The notes beneath the pieces were generated by a model that worked only from the letters and a program-made list of their open reading frames with translations, had not been told where the DNA came from and did no database searches. Both the position numbers and the translations under genes were made by a program. From assembly GCF_025464955.1 (NCBI RefSeq), contig NZ_JAODNM010000126.1, positions 1 through 64,000 on the forward strand: DNA of 64,000 nucleotides. The letters run 5' to 3'. This DNA comes from Amycolatopsis sp. (GTDB lineage: Bacteria > Actinomycetota > Actinomycetes > Mycobacteriales > Pseudonocardiaceae). Of this stretch, positions 7,816 through 14,071 are shown in pieces. How positions within the stretch are numbered: position 1 is the first letter of the stretch; each line of letters begins with the position of its first letter.

Positions 7816-7991
7816 TGGCCAGGCACAACGTGGTCGCCGAAATGGGACGCCTCAACCTGCTTCCCCGCGGTAGCGCGGCCTGGTGCCGTCAGCGCGAGCT
7901 GGTCCTGTCCCACCTCGCCACCGACGACACCACCCCCGTTCGGCCCGCCCCGGCCGCTGGTCGCCGCTCCGCTCGTAGCTTCGCCGCCTGA
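7815..7991 (+). CDS. 58-residue basic hypothetical protein
   Basis: The ATG at 7815 shares its A with the TGA of the preceding gene (TGATG). The product starts MARHNVVAEMGRLNLLPRG and ends in an Arg/Ala-rich tail (GRRSARSFAA). It is rich in Arg with a high isoelectric character, so nucleic-acid binding is possible but unproven. Support comes from the coupling and from good GC-rich codon use. No homologue is recognised. Confidence 0.5.
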   Translation: MARHNVVAEMGRLNLLPRGSAAWCRQRELVLSHLATDDTTPVRPAPAAGRRSARSFAA

Positions 7992-8101
7992 CCAGCACCA
8001 CCGAACACCCCGCCCGGCCCCGCTCACACGGCCGGTAGCGCGCTCGCAGAAATCCCCCGGAAATGCCGCCACGGCACCGCCATGCCCGAAAGGACCCCGT
8101 C

Positions 8102-8422
8102 ATGCCCGCAACAGCCGCCCCCCGGACTCGCCGCTTCCAGTCTGTTCCCGCCCGCCGGTCGAGCATCACCGCGCTGTCCATCGCGGCCTCCGGATTCGTG
8201 CAGTCCCGAACCGACAAGGTCATCCGTCCGCAGTTCCTCGACCCGGCGCTGGAAGCCATCACCGCCAAGCACCGGGCGGGCTGGTCGGCCGCCCGCATCA
8301 CCACCTGGATGCGGGAGCTGTTCGGCGGTCAGCCGCACCCCGTCGCCACCGGCTGGTTCATCAACTACGTCACCGAACTGCTGGAGATCACGGCCCGCCA
8401 CGCCCTGGCACTGGCCGCCTGA
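8102..8422 (+). CDS. Small helical protein, distant member of the tandem family
   Basis: The product is 106 residues with ATG behind GAAAGGA. After a basic N-terminus (APRTRRFQSVPARRSS) come DPALEAITAKHRAGWSAARI and WMRELFGG, then WFINYVTELLEI. The string GWSAARI, followed by a helix, a FGG turn and an aromatic recognition-like helix, parallels GWSDAKI...FVR.ITRKL in the three products at 8962, 9344 and 9633. I infer distant paralogy and an HTH-like fold. The function is unknown. Confidence 0.5.
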   Translation: MPATAAPRTRRFQSVPARRSSITALSIAASGFVQSRTDKVIRPQFLDPALEAITAKHRAGWSAARITTWMRELFGGQPHPVATGWFINYVTELLEITARHALALAA

Positions 8423-8469
8423 ACCCCCTGTTCAAACCCGCTTTTCCGCTCAACCGAAGGAGATCTGCG

Positions 8470-8577
8470 ATGTCCCCCACCAGCCCGGCCGAGGTCATGG
8501 ACTGGGCCTACCTGCCGAAGTGGTTCACCCCCGCCGAGGTCCTCGACAACCACGTCCTGCCCCTGTTCCCGAAGTAG
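8470..8577 (+). CDS. 35-residue microprotein
   Basis: The ATG at 8470 has a strong GAAGGAGAT ribosome binding site. The product is MSPTSPAEVM followed by 25 residues with two Trp, several Pro and FTPAEVLDNHVLP. It is too short for a domain call. The signals and codon use support translation; the role is unknown. Confidence 0.45.
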   Translation: MSPTSPAEVMDWAYLPKWFTPAEVLDNHVLPLFPK

Positions 8578-8639
8578 CCGCCCCCCTCCGTACCCGCTCT
8601 GTTCCAGCACATCCCGTTCCGTCAGAAAGGTTCCATGCC

Positions 8640-8855
8640 ATGGGTTTCTTCACCAAGACCGTCAAGACCACCAAGGCCGTTGCCCGGGGTTTCGACCGGA
8701 CCGCCGAGATGGCCAGCCGCGGTGTCGGCCGCCGGGTCGTGGCCGCGTCGAGTTGCCCGCCCAACCAGTGCGGCGGATGCGGCCGCAAGGTCCGCTCCGG
8801 AGCGGGCCACTGCTCCCGGGTGGCGTGCACGAAGAAGATCGCCGCTCGCTGGTAG
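8640..8855 (+). CDS. 71-residue Cys-rich, probably zinc-binding small protein
   Basis: The ATG at 8640 follows AGAAAGG with about 8-base spacing. The N-terminal half is basic and amphipathic (FFTKTVKTTKAVARGFDRT). The C-terminal half has five to six Cys in CPPNQCGGCGRK and HCSRVACTKK, compatible with a small zinc ribbon. It is probably a nucleic-acid or protein-binding microprotein, and I know no named family. Confidence 0.5.
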   Translation: MGFFTKTVKTTKAVARGFDRTAEMASRGVGRRVVAASSCPPNQCGGCGRKVRSGAGHCSRVACTKKIAARW

Positions 8856-8859
8856 CTCC

Positions 8860-8923
8860 GCCCCGGCCCGGCGGTCCGAACCACCAACCTCGCAGCCCGC
8901 CGGGGCGGGTCTCACCACCCACC
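8860..8923. repeat. Intergenic repeat, copy 1
   Basis: About 62 bases (GCCCCGGCC...CGGTCCGAACCACCAA...GGGTCTCACCACCCAC) recur at 10192-10253 with only a few differences. CCCGGCGG can pair with CCGCCGGG inside the copy, giving a hairpin around the conserved TCCGAACCACCAA. Both copies lie between small genes, shortly before a start codon. It may act as a terminator, an RNA-binding site or a protein site. Confidence 0.6.
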
Positions 8924-8961
8924 ACCACCCGCACCACCGCAACGGAAGTGAGCGACACAGC

Positions 8962-9294
8962 ATGAGCGACAACCTTCGCGTCACAGTCCACCGCAACGGC
9001 AGCAAACAGACCGTGTCCTGGGCCGGGGACGGCATCCGCGGGTCCTTCACGATCAACTGGGACACCGCCCTCACCGGCGCTGGGCGAACCGAACTTCGCC
9101 GGTTCCTCCGCGACGGCACGAGGAAGAACACCAGCCGCGTCCACCGCATCCAGGCCGTCTTGTACCTCATCGCCCGAGGTCGCGGGGTCGACTGGACCGA
9201 CCGCTCGATCACCGAGGAGCTGAAGGACCACTTCGGCGACGACGAGCCCCTCGCGCAACCGGCGTTCGTCCGGTCCATCACCCGCAAGTTCTGA
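8962..9294 (+). CDS. Small protein of the tandem FVRxITRK family (1)
   Basis: The product is 110 residues; it is the longest of the family. An N-terminal part (VTVHRNGSKQTVSWAGDG, predicted beta) precedes a helical segment and then DWTDRSITEELKDHFG and AFVRSITRKF at the very C-terminus. The last 35 residues align with the products at 9344 and 9633. The pattern of helix, turn and basic helix suggests an HTH-like DNA-binding unit, which is inference. Its ATG lies about 40 bases after the first copy of the intergenic repeat. Confidence 0.6.
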   Translation: MSDNLRVTVHRNGSKQTVSWAGDGIRGSFTINWDTALTGAGRTELRRFLRDGTRKNTSRVHRIQAVLYLIARGRGVDWTDRSITEELKDHFGDDEPLAQPAFVRSITRKF

Positions 9295-9343
9295 CCACCA
9301 GCCCGCACATCCCCCACCACTGCAACGGAAAGGTTCCACCGCC

Positions 9344-9568
9344 ATGGGTGCCAAGAAGGACGTCGACCTCGAAGCGATCATCAAGGCCGCCAGGAAGAAG
9401 CTGCGCTGCCCCGACGCCTGGGCCGCCGACATCGTCGTGCACATCTACAACAAGCACAACGACGGCTGGTCGGACGCCAAGATCGCCGCCGACCTCAAGC
9501 GCCGGTCCCACCAGGACGGCCCGCACACCGATGTGGCGTTCGTCCGCGGGGTCACCCGCCAGCTCTGA
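9344..9568 (+). CDS. Small protein of the tandem FVRxITRK family (2)
   Basis: The product is 74 residues with ATG behind GGAAAGG. The order is a basic helix (DLEAIIKAARKKLRCP), a hydrophobic helix (WAADIVVHIYNKHN), GWSDAKIAADLKRR, and VAFVRGVTRQL to the end. GWSDAKI is shared letter for letter with the product at 9633. It was probably derived from a local duplication. No published family comes to mind. Confidence 0.65.
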   Translation: MGAKKDVDLEAIIKAARKKLRCPDAWAADIVVHIYNKHNDGWSDAKIAADLKRRSHQDGPHTDVAFVRGVTRQL

Positions 9569-9632
9569 CCGCCCGCCCCGGCCCGCTCTGCCTGCTCATC
9601 CCTTGCCCGCCAACGACAAGGACCACACCGCC

Positions 9633-9854
9633 ATGACGATCAAGATCACCAACGTCGACGTCATCATCACCCAGGCCTCGAAGAAGCTCGGCCACCGCGA
9701 GGCCCTGATCGGCCTGGTCGTGACCGACATCGCCAACCACCACTGGGACGGCTGGTCGGACGCCAAGATCACCGCCGACCTGCAGCACCAGTTCGGCGCC
9801 GACGCCCCGCAAGCGCAGCTCACGTTCGTCCGCTGGATCACCCGCAAGCTCTGA
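9633..9854 (+). CDS. Small protein of the tandem FVRxITRK family (3)
   Basis: The product is 73 residues, with DVIITQASKKLGHREALIG, then VVTDIANHHWDGWSDAKI, ADLQHQFGADAP and LTFVRWITRKL at the C-terminus. It matches the product at 9344 over its whole length in layout and in several identical blocks. The start is ATG; the upstream Shine-Dalgarno is weak (ACAAGGA). Confidence 0.65.
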   Translation: MTIKITNVDVIITQASKKLGHREALIGLVVTDIANHHWDGWSDAKITADLQHQFGADAPQAQLTFVRWITRKL

Positions 9855-9871
9855 CCGGAAGGGACCACCGC

Positions 9872-10135
9872 ATGAGCACTGAACGCCAGTTGTGCGACCT
9901 CGAACACCGCGTCTACCAGGCCAAGGTCATCCATCGCCGGGTCGAGCGCGACGCCCCCAAGGGCGACGGGCACGCCACCGCGGTGGAGGTCCTCGAAGAG
10001 CAGGCCGACAAGGCGATCCGGACCGGCCGGCGCGCCGGGGCCGCCGCCGATATCCGCCGGATCGAGCTGACCGTCAGCGCCTACGCCGACGGGGTCAACG
10101 GCCTGAAGCTCGCGCTGCGCCTCGCCCGCCACTGA
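9872..10135 (+). CDS. Hypothetical helical protein
   Basis: The product is 87 residues with ATG behind GGAAGGGACC. The whole protein reads as helices with heptad-like spacing (LCDLEHRVYQAKVIHRRVERD, AVEVLEEQADKAIRTGRRAG, IELTVSAYADGVNGLKLALRLA). It could be a small coiled-coil or DNA-associated protein; I recognise no family. It closes the small-gene island before the second intergenic repeat. Confidence 0.55.
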   Translation: MSTERQLCDLEHRVYQAKVIHRRVERDAPKGDGHATAVEVLEEQADKAIRTGRRAGAAADIRRIELTVSAYADGVNGLKLALRLARH

Positions 10136-10191
10136 CCACCGACGACAGATCACCGCCCGGCTCAAGTACGCCTGCTTGCGGAAGTGGTGAT

Positions 10192-10253
10192 GCCCCGGCC
10201 CCGCGGTCCGAACCACCAAGAACAGCCCGCCGGGCCGGGTCTCACCACCCACA
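10192..10253. repeat. Intergenic repeat, copy 2
   Basis: This is the near-identical partner of 8860-8923. The conserved core CGGTCCGAACCACCAA and the tail GGGTCTCACCACCCAC are kept, while the stem bases vary. It lies about 30 bp upstream of the SsgA-like gene. Confidence 0.6.
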
Positions 10254-10285
10254 CGAATCCCTTACGAGACCACATGGGAGCCACC

Positions 10286-10738
10286 ATGATAGGCACCGCC
10301 CTGCCCGGCGGAACACCCGCCGGCGTCACCGCCCACCTCATCGCCCGCGCCTACACCTGCAACTCGCTCGGCCCGGTCCGGGTGAACCTGCGCTACACCG
10401 CCGGCGACCCGCACGCGGTGATCCTCGACATCGCCACACCGCAACGGTCCGGCTGGGTTCGCTGGCAGATGGCCCGCGACTTGCTCGCCGACGGCCTCAA
10501 CGCACCGACCGGTGAGGGCGACGTCCACGTCTCGCCGGTCGAGGTCGCGCCGGGAGAGCGCGGCGACACCGTCGCCGTCGAGCTGTCCTCGCCGGAAGGC
10601 GTCGTGCTGCTGGTGTTCGACCGCGCACCGCTGGAAAAGGTCCTCGACGAGATCGAGTGTCTGGTCCCGGCGGGTACGGAGTCCGACCGGATCGACTGGG
10701 ATGCCGAATTCGCCGCGCTGGGTGGTGGGGCACGGTGA
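10286..10738 (+). CDS. SsgA-like (SALP) sporulation/cell-division regulator homologue
   Basis: The product is 150 residues. The pattern is that of SsgA-like proteins: RVNLRYTAGDPHAVILDI, then GWVRWQMARDLLADGLNAP, GEGDVHVSP, VAVELSSPEGVVLLVFDR, and a C-terminal LVPAGTESDRIDWDAE. In spore-forming actinomycetes these proteins recruit or position division and sporulation machinery. The ATG at 10286 is preferred (GGGAG five bases upstream); an in-frame ATG lies at 10274. It heads a run of overlapping genes leading towards traB. On a conjugative element it may tune host septation for transfer, which is inference. Confidence 0.8.
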   Translation: MIGTALPGGTPAGVTAHLIARAYTCNSLGPVRVNLRYTAGDPHAVILDIATPQRSGWVRWQMARDLLADGLNAPTGEGDVHVSPVEVAPGERGDTVAVELSSPEGVVLLVFDRAPLEKVLDEIECLVPAGTESDRIDWDAEFAALGGGAR

Positions 10739-10941
10739 CCCGCACCCACGTCGACATGTCCGCCCACGTCCGGCCCGGCGACAAGGTCCTGGTTTCGATG
10801 CTCGGCCCCGACGGTTTGCCGACGGGAACGAGTTTCCGGGCCGACGTCGACGCATCCGGCCGCTACCAGGGCTTCAAGCAGGTCCGGGCCGGGCGGGCCG
10901 CGATCTACGTCATCAACCGCCCACCGGCGGCACGGCGGTGA
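10735..10941 (+). CDS. 68-residue hypothetical protein
   Basis: The GTG at 10735 overlaps the preceding stop as GTGA. The product looks like a small beta-rich domain (HVRPGDKVLVSMLGPDGLPT, RADVDASGRYQGFKQV, AAIYVINRPP). It sits coupled between the SsgA-like gene and the RRQRL-type gene. The function is unknown. Confidence 0.55.
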   Translation: MTRTHVDMSAHVRPGDKVLVSMLGPDGLPTGTSFRADVDASGRYQGFKQVRAGRAAIYVINRPPAARR

Positions 10942-11528
10942 GCGGGCGGCAGTTCCCGTGGGACCTACGCGCGGTGCCGTGGTCGGACTGCCGGGAGTTC
11001 ACCCGGGGGACCTGGGAGGGCACGATCCTGCTCTCTTGGGGCACCGGCCCGCACACCCTGCTCGCCACCAAACGCCAGCTGCGCAAGCGTGGTTTGCGGC
11101 CGGGTGGGCAGGACCCGGTGGCGGTCCTGTACTTCCGGTGCCGCCGCGCCGCGAAGCAGGTGTTCGCGAACCTCTACCTGATCGCGCTGGCTCGCCCGGT
11201 GCGGCCGATGACCCCGGCCCGGTGGGCCGCGCTGGACAAGGCGATGGCCGCCCGACGCACCTGCCGCACCTGCGGTGAGACCGGCTACGCCGAACTGCCC
11301 AAGGCCCACCGCACGTGTGAGGCCTGCCTGTACAGCGGCGGCCGGTTGGACCCGGACAGCTACCTGCACGACTTCCTCACCGGCACACCGACTTTCACCG
11401 CCGACGACCACGCGGACCTCGACCGCCGGTCACGGCCCGCCCCGGCCGGGGTGCTCGCCCCGGTCGTCCCGATACCTCGCGCACCGTCCCGGGTGGACGG
11501 TGCCCACCTGCGAAAGGTTGTGGCCTGA
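10938..11528 (+). CDS. RRQRL-motif-type zinc-binding protein
   Basis: The product is 196 residues from a GTG overlapping the previous stop (GTGA). The core LATKRQLRKRGLRPGGQDPVA is the basic RRQRL-like motif, and YFRCRRAAKQVFANLYL follows. Two Cys pairs then appear (RRTCRTCGETGY and HRTCEACLYSGG), forming a likely zinc ribbon at about residues 110-140. Proteins called RRQRL-motif zinc-binding proteins recur in actinobacterial conjugative elements. Their role is not known to me, but nucleic-acid binding is likely. Confidence 0.7.
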   Translation: MSGRQFPWDLRAVPWSDCREFTRGTWEGTILLSWGTGPHTLLATKRQLRKRGLRPGGQDPVAVLYFRCRRAAKQVFANLYLIALARPVRPMTPARWAALDKAMAARRTCRTCGETGYAELPKAHRTCEACLYSGGRLDPDSYLHDFLTGTPTFTADDHADLDRRSRPAPAGVLAPVVPIPRAPSRVDGAHLRKVVA

Positions 11529-11860
11529 TGGATCCCCGCAACACCTGGAACAACCCCGGTTCGGCCTACTGGGCCCCGGACGGCTACGTCGAGGAACCCG
11601 TGTTCGGTCAGCGGCGCTGGCATCACCGCCAGGTCGTCGCGGCCCAGTGGGACCTGAGCTACCAGGCCGCGAAGCGGCGCCAGCGCGTCGCCGCCGGCGC
11701 GTCGGCGGCGATCGCGGTGCTGCTTCTCCTGGTCACCGGGCTCGGTGGCGTGCACTCGCCGATCGCGGACATGGTCGTCGGCGCGCTGGTCTTCAACGTC
11801 GGCGCTCGACTGCGAGCGATGGCCCGGGTCATCGCCGCCTACCGCGGGGCGGGCCGGTGA
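11528..11860 (+). CDS. Small two-helix membrane protein
   Basis: The product is 110 residues. A polar, aromatic N-terminus (NTWNNPGSAYWAPDGY) and a basic segment (AKRRQRVAAG) lead into two hydrophobic helices, ASAAIAVLLLLVTGLGG and IADMVVGALVFNVGA, and a basic end. It overlaps the genes on both sides by one base. It is probably part of the transfer/spread membrane set. Confidence 0.6.
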   Translation: MDPRNTWNNPGSAYWAPDGYVEEPVFGQRRWHHRQVVAAQWDLSYQAAKRRQRVAAGASAAIAVLLLLVTGLGGVHSPIADMVVGALVFNVGARLRAMARVIAAYRGAGR

Positions 11861-12024
11861 TGGCCCGGGAGGTCGTGCACCTGGAGAGGTCGCGGTCGTG
11901 GTTCTCCGGGACCGCGACGACGTTGTGCGGCATCACCTACCCGCGCGGGAAGCACAAGACGTTCTGGTTCGCCTCCACGAATTGCCGGGCGTGCCTGGCA
12001 ATCCAGAAGGCGGAGGGCCGGTGA
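11860..12024 (+). CDS. 54-residue Cys-containing small protein
   Basis: The ATG at 11860 overlaps the previous TGA. The product has HLERSRSWFSGTATTLCG and STNCRACLAIQKAEGR, giving Cys residues in C and CxxC spacing plus His and Lys-rich turns. It could bind zinc. I have seen similar short proteins in actinomycete elements but know no function. Confidence 0.5.
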   Translation: MAREVVHLERSRSWFSGTATTLCGITYPRGKHKTFWFASTNCRACLAIQKAEGR

Positions 12025-12341
12025 CGACGCAACCTGTTCTGCTCGCCGTCGCAGTGCTCGCCGGGGTCGGGGTGCTCGCGCTGTGGCGGGCGGGCCGCAA
12101 GACCACCCACACCGTGACCCGCCGCGTCCGGGAAGTGACCCGGCTCTCGGGGATTGCGCTGGAGACGGTCACCGCCGCGATCGGGATCACCGCCCTGCAG
12201 TGGGCCGGGCTGCGCACCGGCAACCCGGTCGTCACCACCGCGGTCCTCGCGGTCCCGGGGTTGTTCGCCGGGCACGGCGTGGCCCGGCTGTTCTTCGCCC
12301 GGAACCTGACCACCACCACGACCCGAAGGGGAAAACGATGA
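12021..12341 (+). CDS. Small membrane protein
   Basis: The product is 106 residues from a GTG at 12021 (GTGA overlap). It has an N-terminal transmembrane helix (PVLLAVAVLAGVGVLALW), a charged stretch with RRVREVTR, then hydrophobic segments (IALETVTAAIGITALQWAG and VVTTAVLAVPGLFAGHGVA) and a basic tail. It probably has three membrane helices and belongs to the transfer/spread set by context. Confidence 0.6.
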   Translation: MTTQPVLLAVAVLAGVGVLALWRAGRKTTHTVTRRVREVTRLSGIALETVTAAIGITALQWAGLRTGNPVVTTAVLAVPGLFAGHGVARLFFARNLTTTTTRRGKR

Positions 12342-12589
12342 GCACGACCGACGACATTGTCCGGCGCTGCCGCTGGGCACTCGCGCACAACAACGGCCAC
12401 CCCAACGGCGCGTGGTCCACCGGCGAACAGCTCGCCGTGGCCCTGGTGCTCGCCGACACCGCGCACCTGGCAGCGATGGACTACACCGCCAGCGAAGCGG
12501 CCCGGCGCGTGCAGGGCGGGATGGTGTCACCGCCGTCGAACATGCGGCGGTGGCTGGCCACGGTCCGCGCGGAACTCGGGGTGTGGTGA
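12338..12589 (+). CDS. 83-residue hypothetical protein
   Basis: The ATG at 12338 overlaps the previous TGA (ATGA) and has GAAGGGG upstream. It is helical and soluble (DDIVRRCRWALAHNNGHPNG, TGEQLAVALVLADTAHLA, SEAARRVQGGM, NMRRWLATVRAELGVW). I see no known motif. It is coupled to the next gene. Confidence 0.55.
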   Translation: MSTTDDIVRRCRWALAHNNGHPNGAWSTGEQLAVALVLADTAHLAAMDYTASEAARRVQGGMVSPPSNMRRWLATVRAELGVW

Positions 12590-12813
12590 TGGCGACCGAC
12601 GCCCGCAACTACCCGCTCAGCGAGCTGGCCGCCGCGTCCGGCCTCCTGTTCACCACCGACCTCGTGCTCGACGTCTTCGGGGTCCTGGTCCGCCACGGCT
12701 TCCCGGCACCCGCACTGTCCGGAATGGACGCCGCTCTGCTGCACCGCGCGCTGCACAGCTTCATCTACGGCCCCACCAACATTCCCGGTCACCTGACCGG
12801 AGAGGAGTGCTGA
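12589..12813 (+). CDS. 74-residue hypothetical protein
   Basis: The ATG at 12589 uses the A of the preceding TGA. It is soluble and mostly helical (YPLSELAAASGLLFTTDLVL, VFGVLVRHGFPAPALSG, HRALHSFIYG). There is no recognised domain. Support rests on tight coupling and codon use. Confidence 0.5.
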   Translation: MATDARNYPLSELAAASGLLFTTDLVLDVFGVLVRHGFPAPALSGMDAALLHRALHSFIYGPTNIPGHLTGEEC

Positions 12814-12815
12814 GA

Positions 12816-13205
12816 ATGAGCAACTACCTGAAGCTCCCGTCCCACTACGTCACCCGCGGTGCCGTCAGGGCGGTCACCTGCGAGCACAACGTCAACGGCA
12901 CCACGGTGGCCGTCGACCGCCCACTGATGGACATCGGTGACGGCCTGTTCGTCTCGCCGTTCATCGAGCCGGACGGGAACGGCCTTCGGATCCGGCTGGA
13001 CGTCTGGATCGTGCTGTGCCTGCGCGGAGAACGGGCTACCGGGTTCCCGTTCTCGCTGCGATCGCAGGCTCTCGCTGTCCGGGCTGCGCGGGCGTTCGAG
13101 CAGGACCCCGACATCACCTGGTCGGCCCCGCACGAGCAACGCCTTGCGTGGGGCCAGGCGTTCATCGGCGCGCTCGACACCGAACCGAGGGAGGCGCAGT
13201 CCTGA
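12816..13205 (+). CDS. 129-residue hypothetical protein
   Basis: The ATG at 12816 follows AGAGGAGTGC. The product is beta-rich at first (AVRAVTCEHNVNGTTVAVDR, DGLFVSPFIEPDGNGLRIRL) with a helical end (SQALAVRAARAFEQD, HEQRLAWGQAF). I do not recognise a family. It is coupled to the next gene by a TGATG overlap. Confidence 0.5.
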   Translation: MSNYLKLPSHYVTRGAVRAVTCEHNVNGTTVAVDRPLMDIGDGLFVSPFIEPDGNGLRIRLDVWIVLCLRGERATGFPFSLRSQALAVRAARAFEQDPDITWSAPHEQRLAWGQAFIGALDTEPREAQS

Positions 13206-13450
13206 TGTCGATTTTCGAGGTCCTCGAACGCCACGGCACCGCCGCGCTGTTCCGGTTTGTCGGCGCGGTGGTGCTGTTCCTGACCCTGCACGCCGTCCGG
13301 CTGCCCCTGGTGATCCTCGCCCGGATCTTGGAAGGCGTCATGCGCCGCGTCGACGCCTTCGCCGTCCGGCAGGCCACCGCCCGCCCGACCCGCCCGATTA
13401 ACCAGTTCTTCACCCCACACGCACAGGAGACCCACGGTGCCTACACCTGA
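13205..13450 (+). CDS. 81-residue single-helix membrane protein
   Basis: The ATG at 13205 overlaps the previous stop. One transmembrane segment (FRFVGAVVLFLTLHAVRLPLV) is followed by an amphipathic helix (RILEGVMRRVDAFAVRQAT). It overlaps the next gene by 14 bases, within the spread-type cluster. Confidence 0.55.
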   Translation: MSIFEVLERHGTAALFRFVGAVVLFLTLHAVRLPLVILARILEGVMRRVDAFAVRQATARPTRPINQFFTPHAQETHGAYT

Positions 13451-13790
13451 CCCCACCGACACCACCGCCTCACACCCCTACCCCCGCCCGCCGGGTACGC
13501 GGTGCGGCTGCGAGGAATGCGAGGACTGGTACCAGGAATCCCGCATGGAGATCACGGACGCCCTGATCTCCATGGCAGGCCTCGCAGGCCTCGCCGTCGT
13601 CACCGGACTCGGAGCGGCCCTGGTGCTCCCTCGACAGGGCTGGACCTTCGTCACCGTCGCCGCGGCGGTCATCGCCGCGTGCGGGTTCCTGGCCAACGTG
13701 CGCACCGCCCTGGGTGCCTGGTCGGACCTGCGGTGGATCCCCTGCGACAACCCCGAACCCCCCGAGCCTGGAGAGGACCAGCCGTCATGA
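13437..13790 (+). CDS. Cys-motif plus membrane-segment protein
   Basis: The product is 117 residues from a GTG at 13437. A Pro-rich start leads to GTRCGCEECEDWYQESRMEI, a three-Cys metal-site-like motif near residues 22-30. Two membrane segments follow (ALISMAGLAGLAVVTGLGAAL and FVTVAAAVIAACGFLANV). It probably faces the cytoplasm with a metal site. It is part of the overlapping run before the Spd-like gene. Confidence 0.55.
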   Translation: MPTPDPTDTTASHPYPRPPGTRCGCEECEDWYQESRMEITDALISMAGLAGLAVVTGLGAALVLPRQGWTFVTVAAAVIAACGFLANVRTALGAWSDLRWIPCDNPEPPEPGEDQPS

Positions 13791-14071
13791 CCGACACCAA
13801 GACCCGTACCGATCACGCCGTCACGTGGGCGGTGGCCCACTTCGGGGAGCTGACCGGCGTCACCGTCCCGGTCGTGCTCGCCGCCACCGTCGACGTCTGG
13901 TTCCTCCTGGCCGGCGGGGCGGTGGCGGTGTGGTGGGGCTTCCACGACCTCCGCCTTGCCCGCCAGGCCAAGGCCCTGGCCGGCGCCGGGCAGCCGCCCG
14001 CACAACTGACCGCCACCACCACCGCCGCGCCGGGCTCCGGTTCGGCCGATCACCACGGGGAGAGCGCATGA
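13787..14071 (+). CDS. Small membrane protein
   Basis: The product is 94 residues; the ATG overlaps the previous stop as ATGA and GGAGAGGA lies upstream. A hydrophobic hairpin (TGVTVPVVLAATVDVWFLLAGGAVAVWWGF, about residues 22-52) is followed by a polar, Ala/Thr-rich tail. It is coupled to the Spd-like gene, and a role in transfer is inferred from context. Confidence 0.55.
   Translation: MTDTKTRTDHAVTWAVAHFGELTGVTVPVVLAATVDVWFLLAGGAVAVWWGFHDLRLARQAKALAGAGQPPAQLTATTTAAPGSGSADHHGESA

Noticed and set aside
12338..12813. Toxin-antitoxin pair formed by two coupled small genes
   Set aside because: Size and overlap would fit, but neither product shows any known toxin or antitoxin motif.
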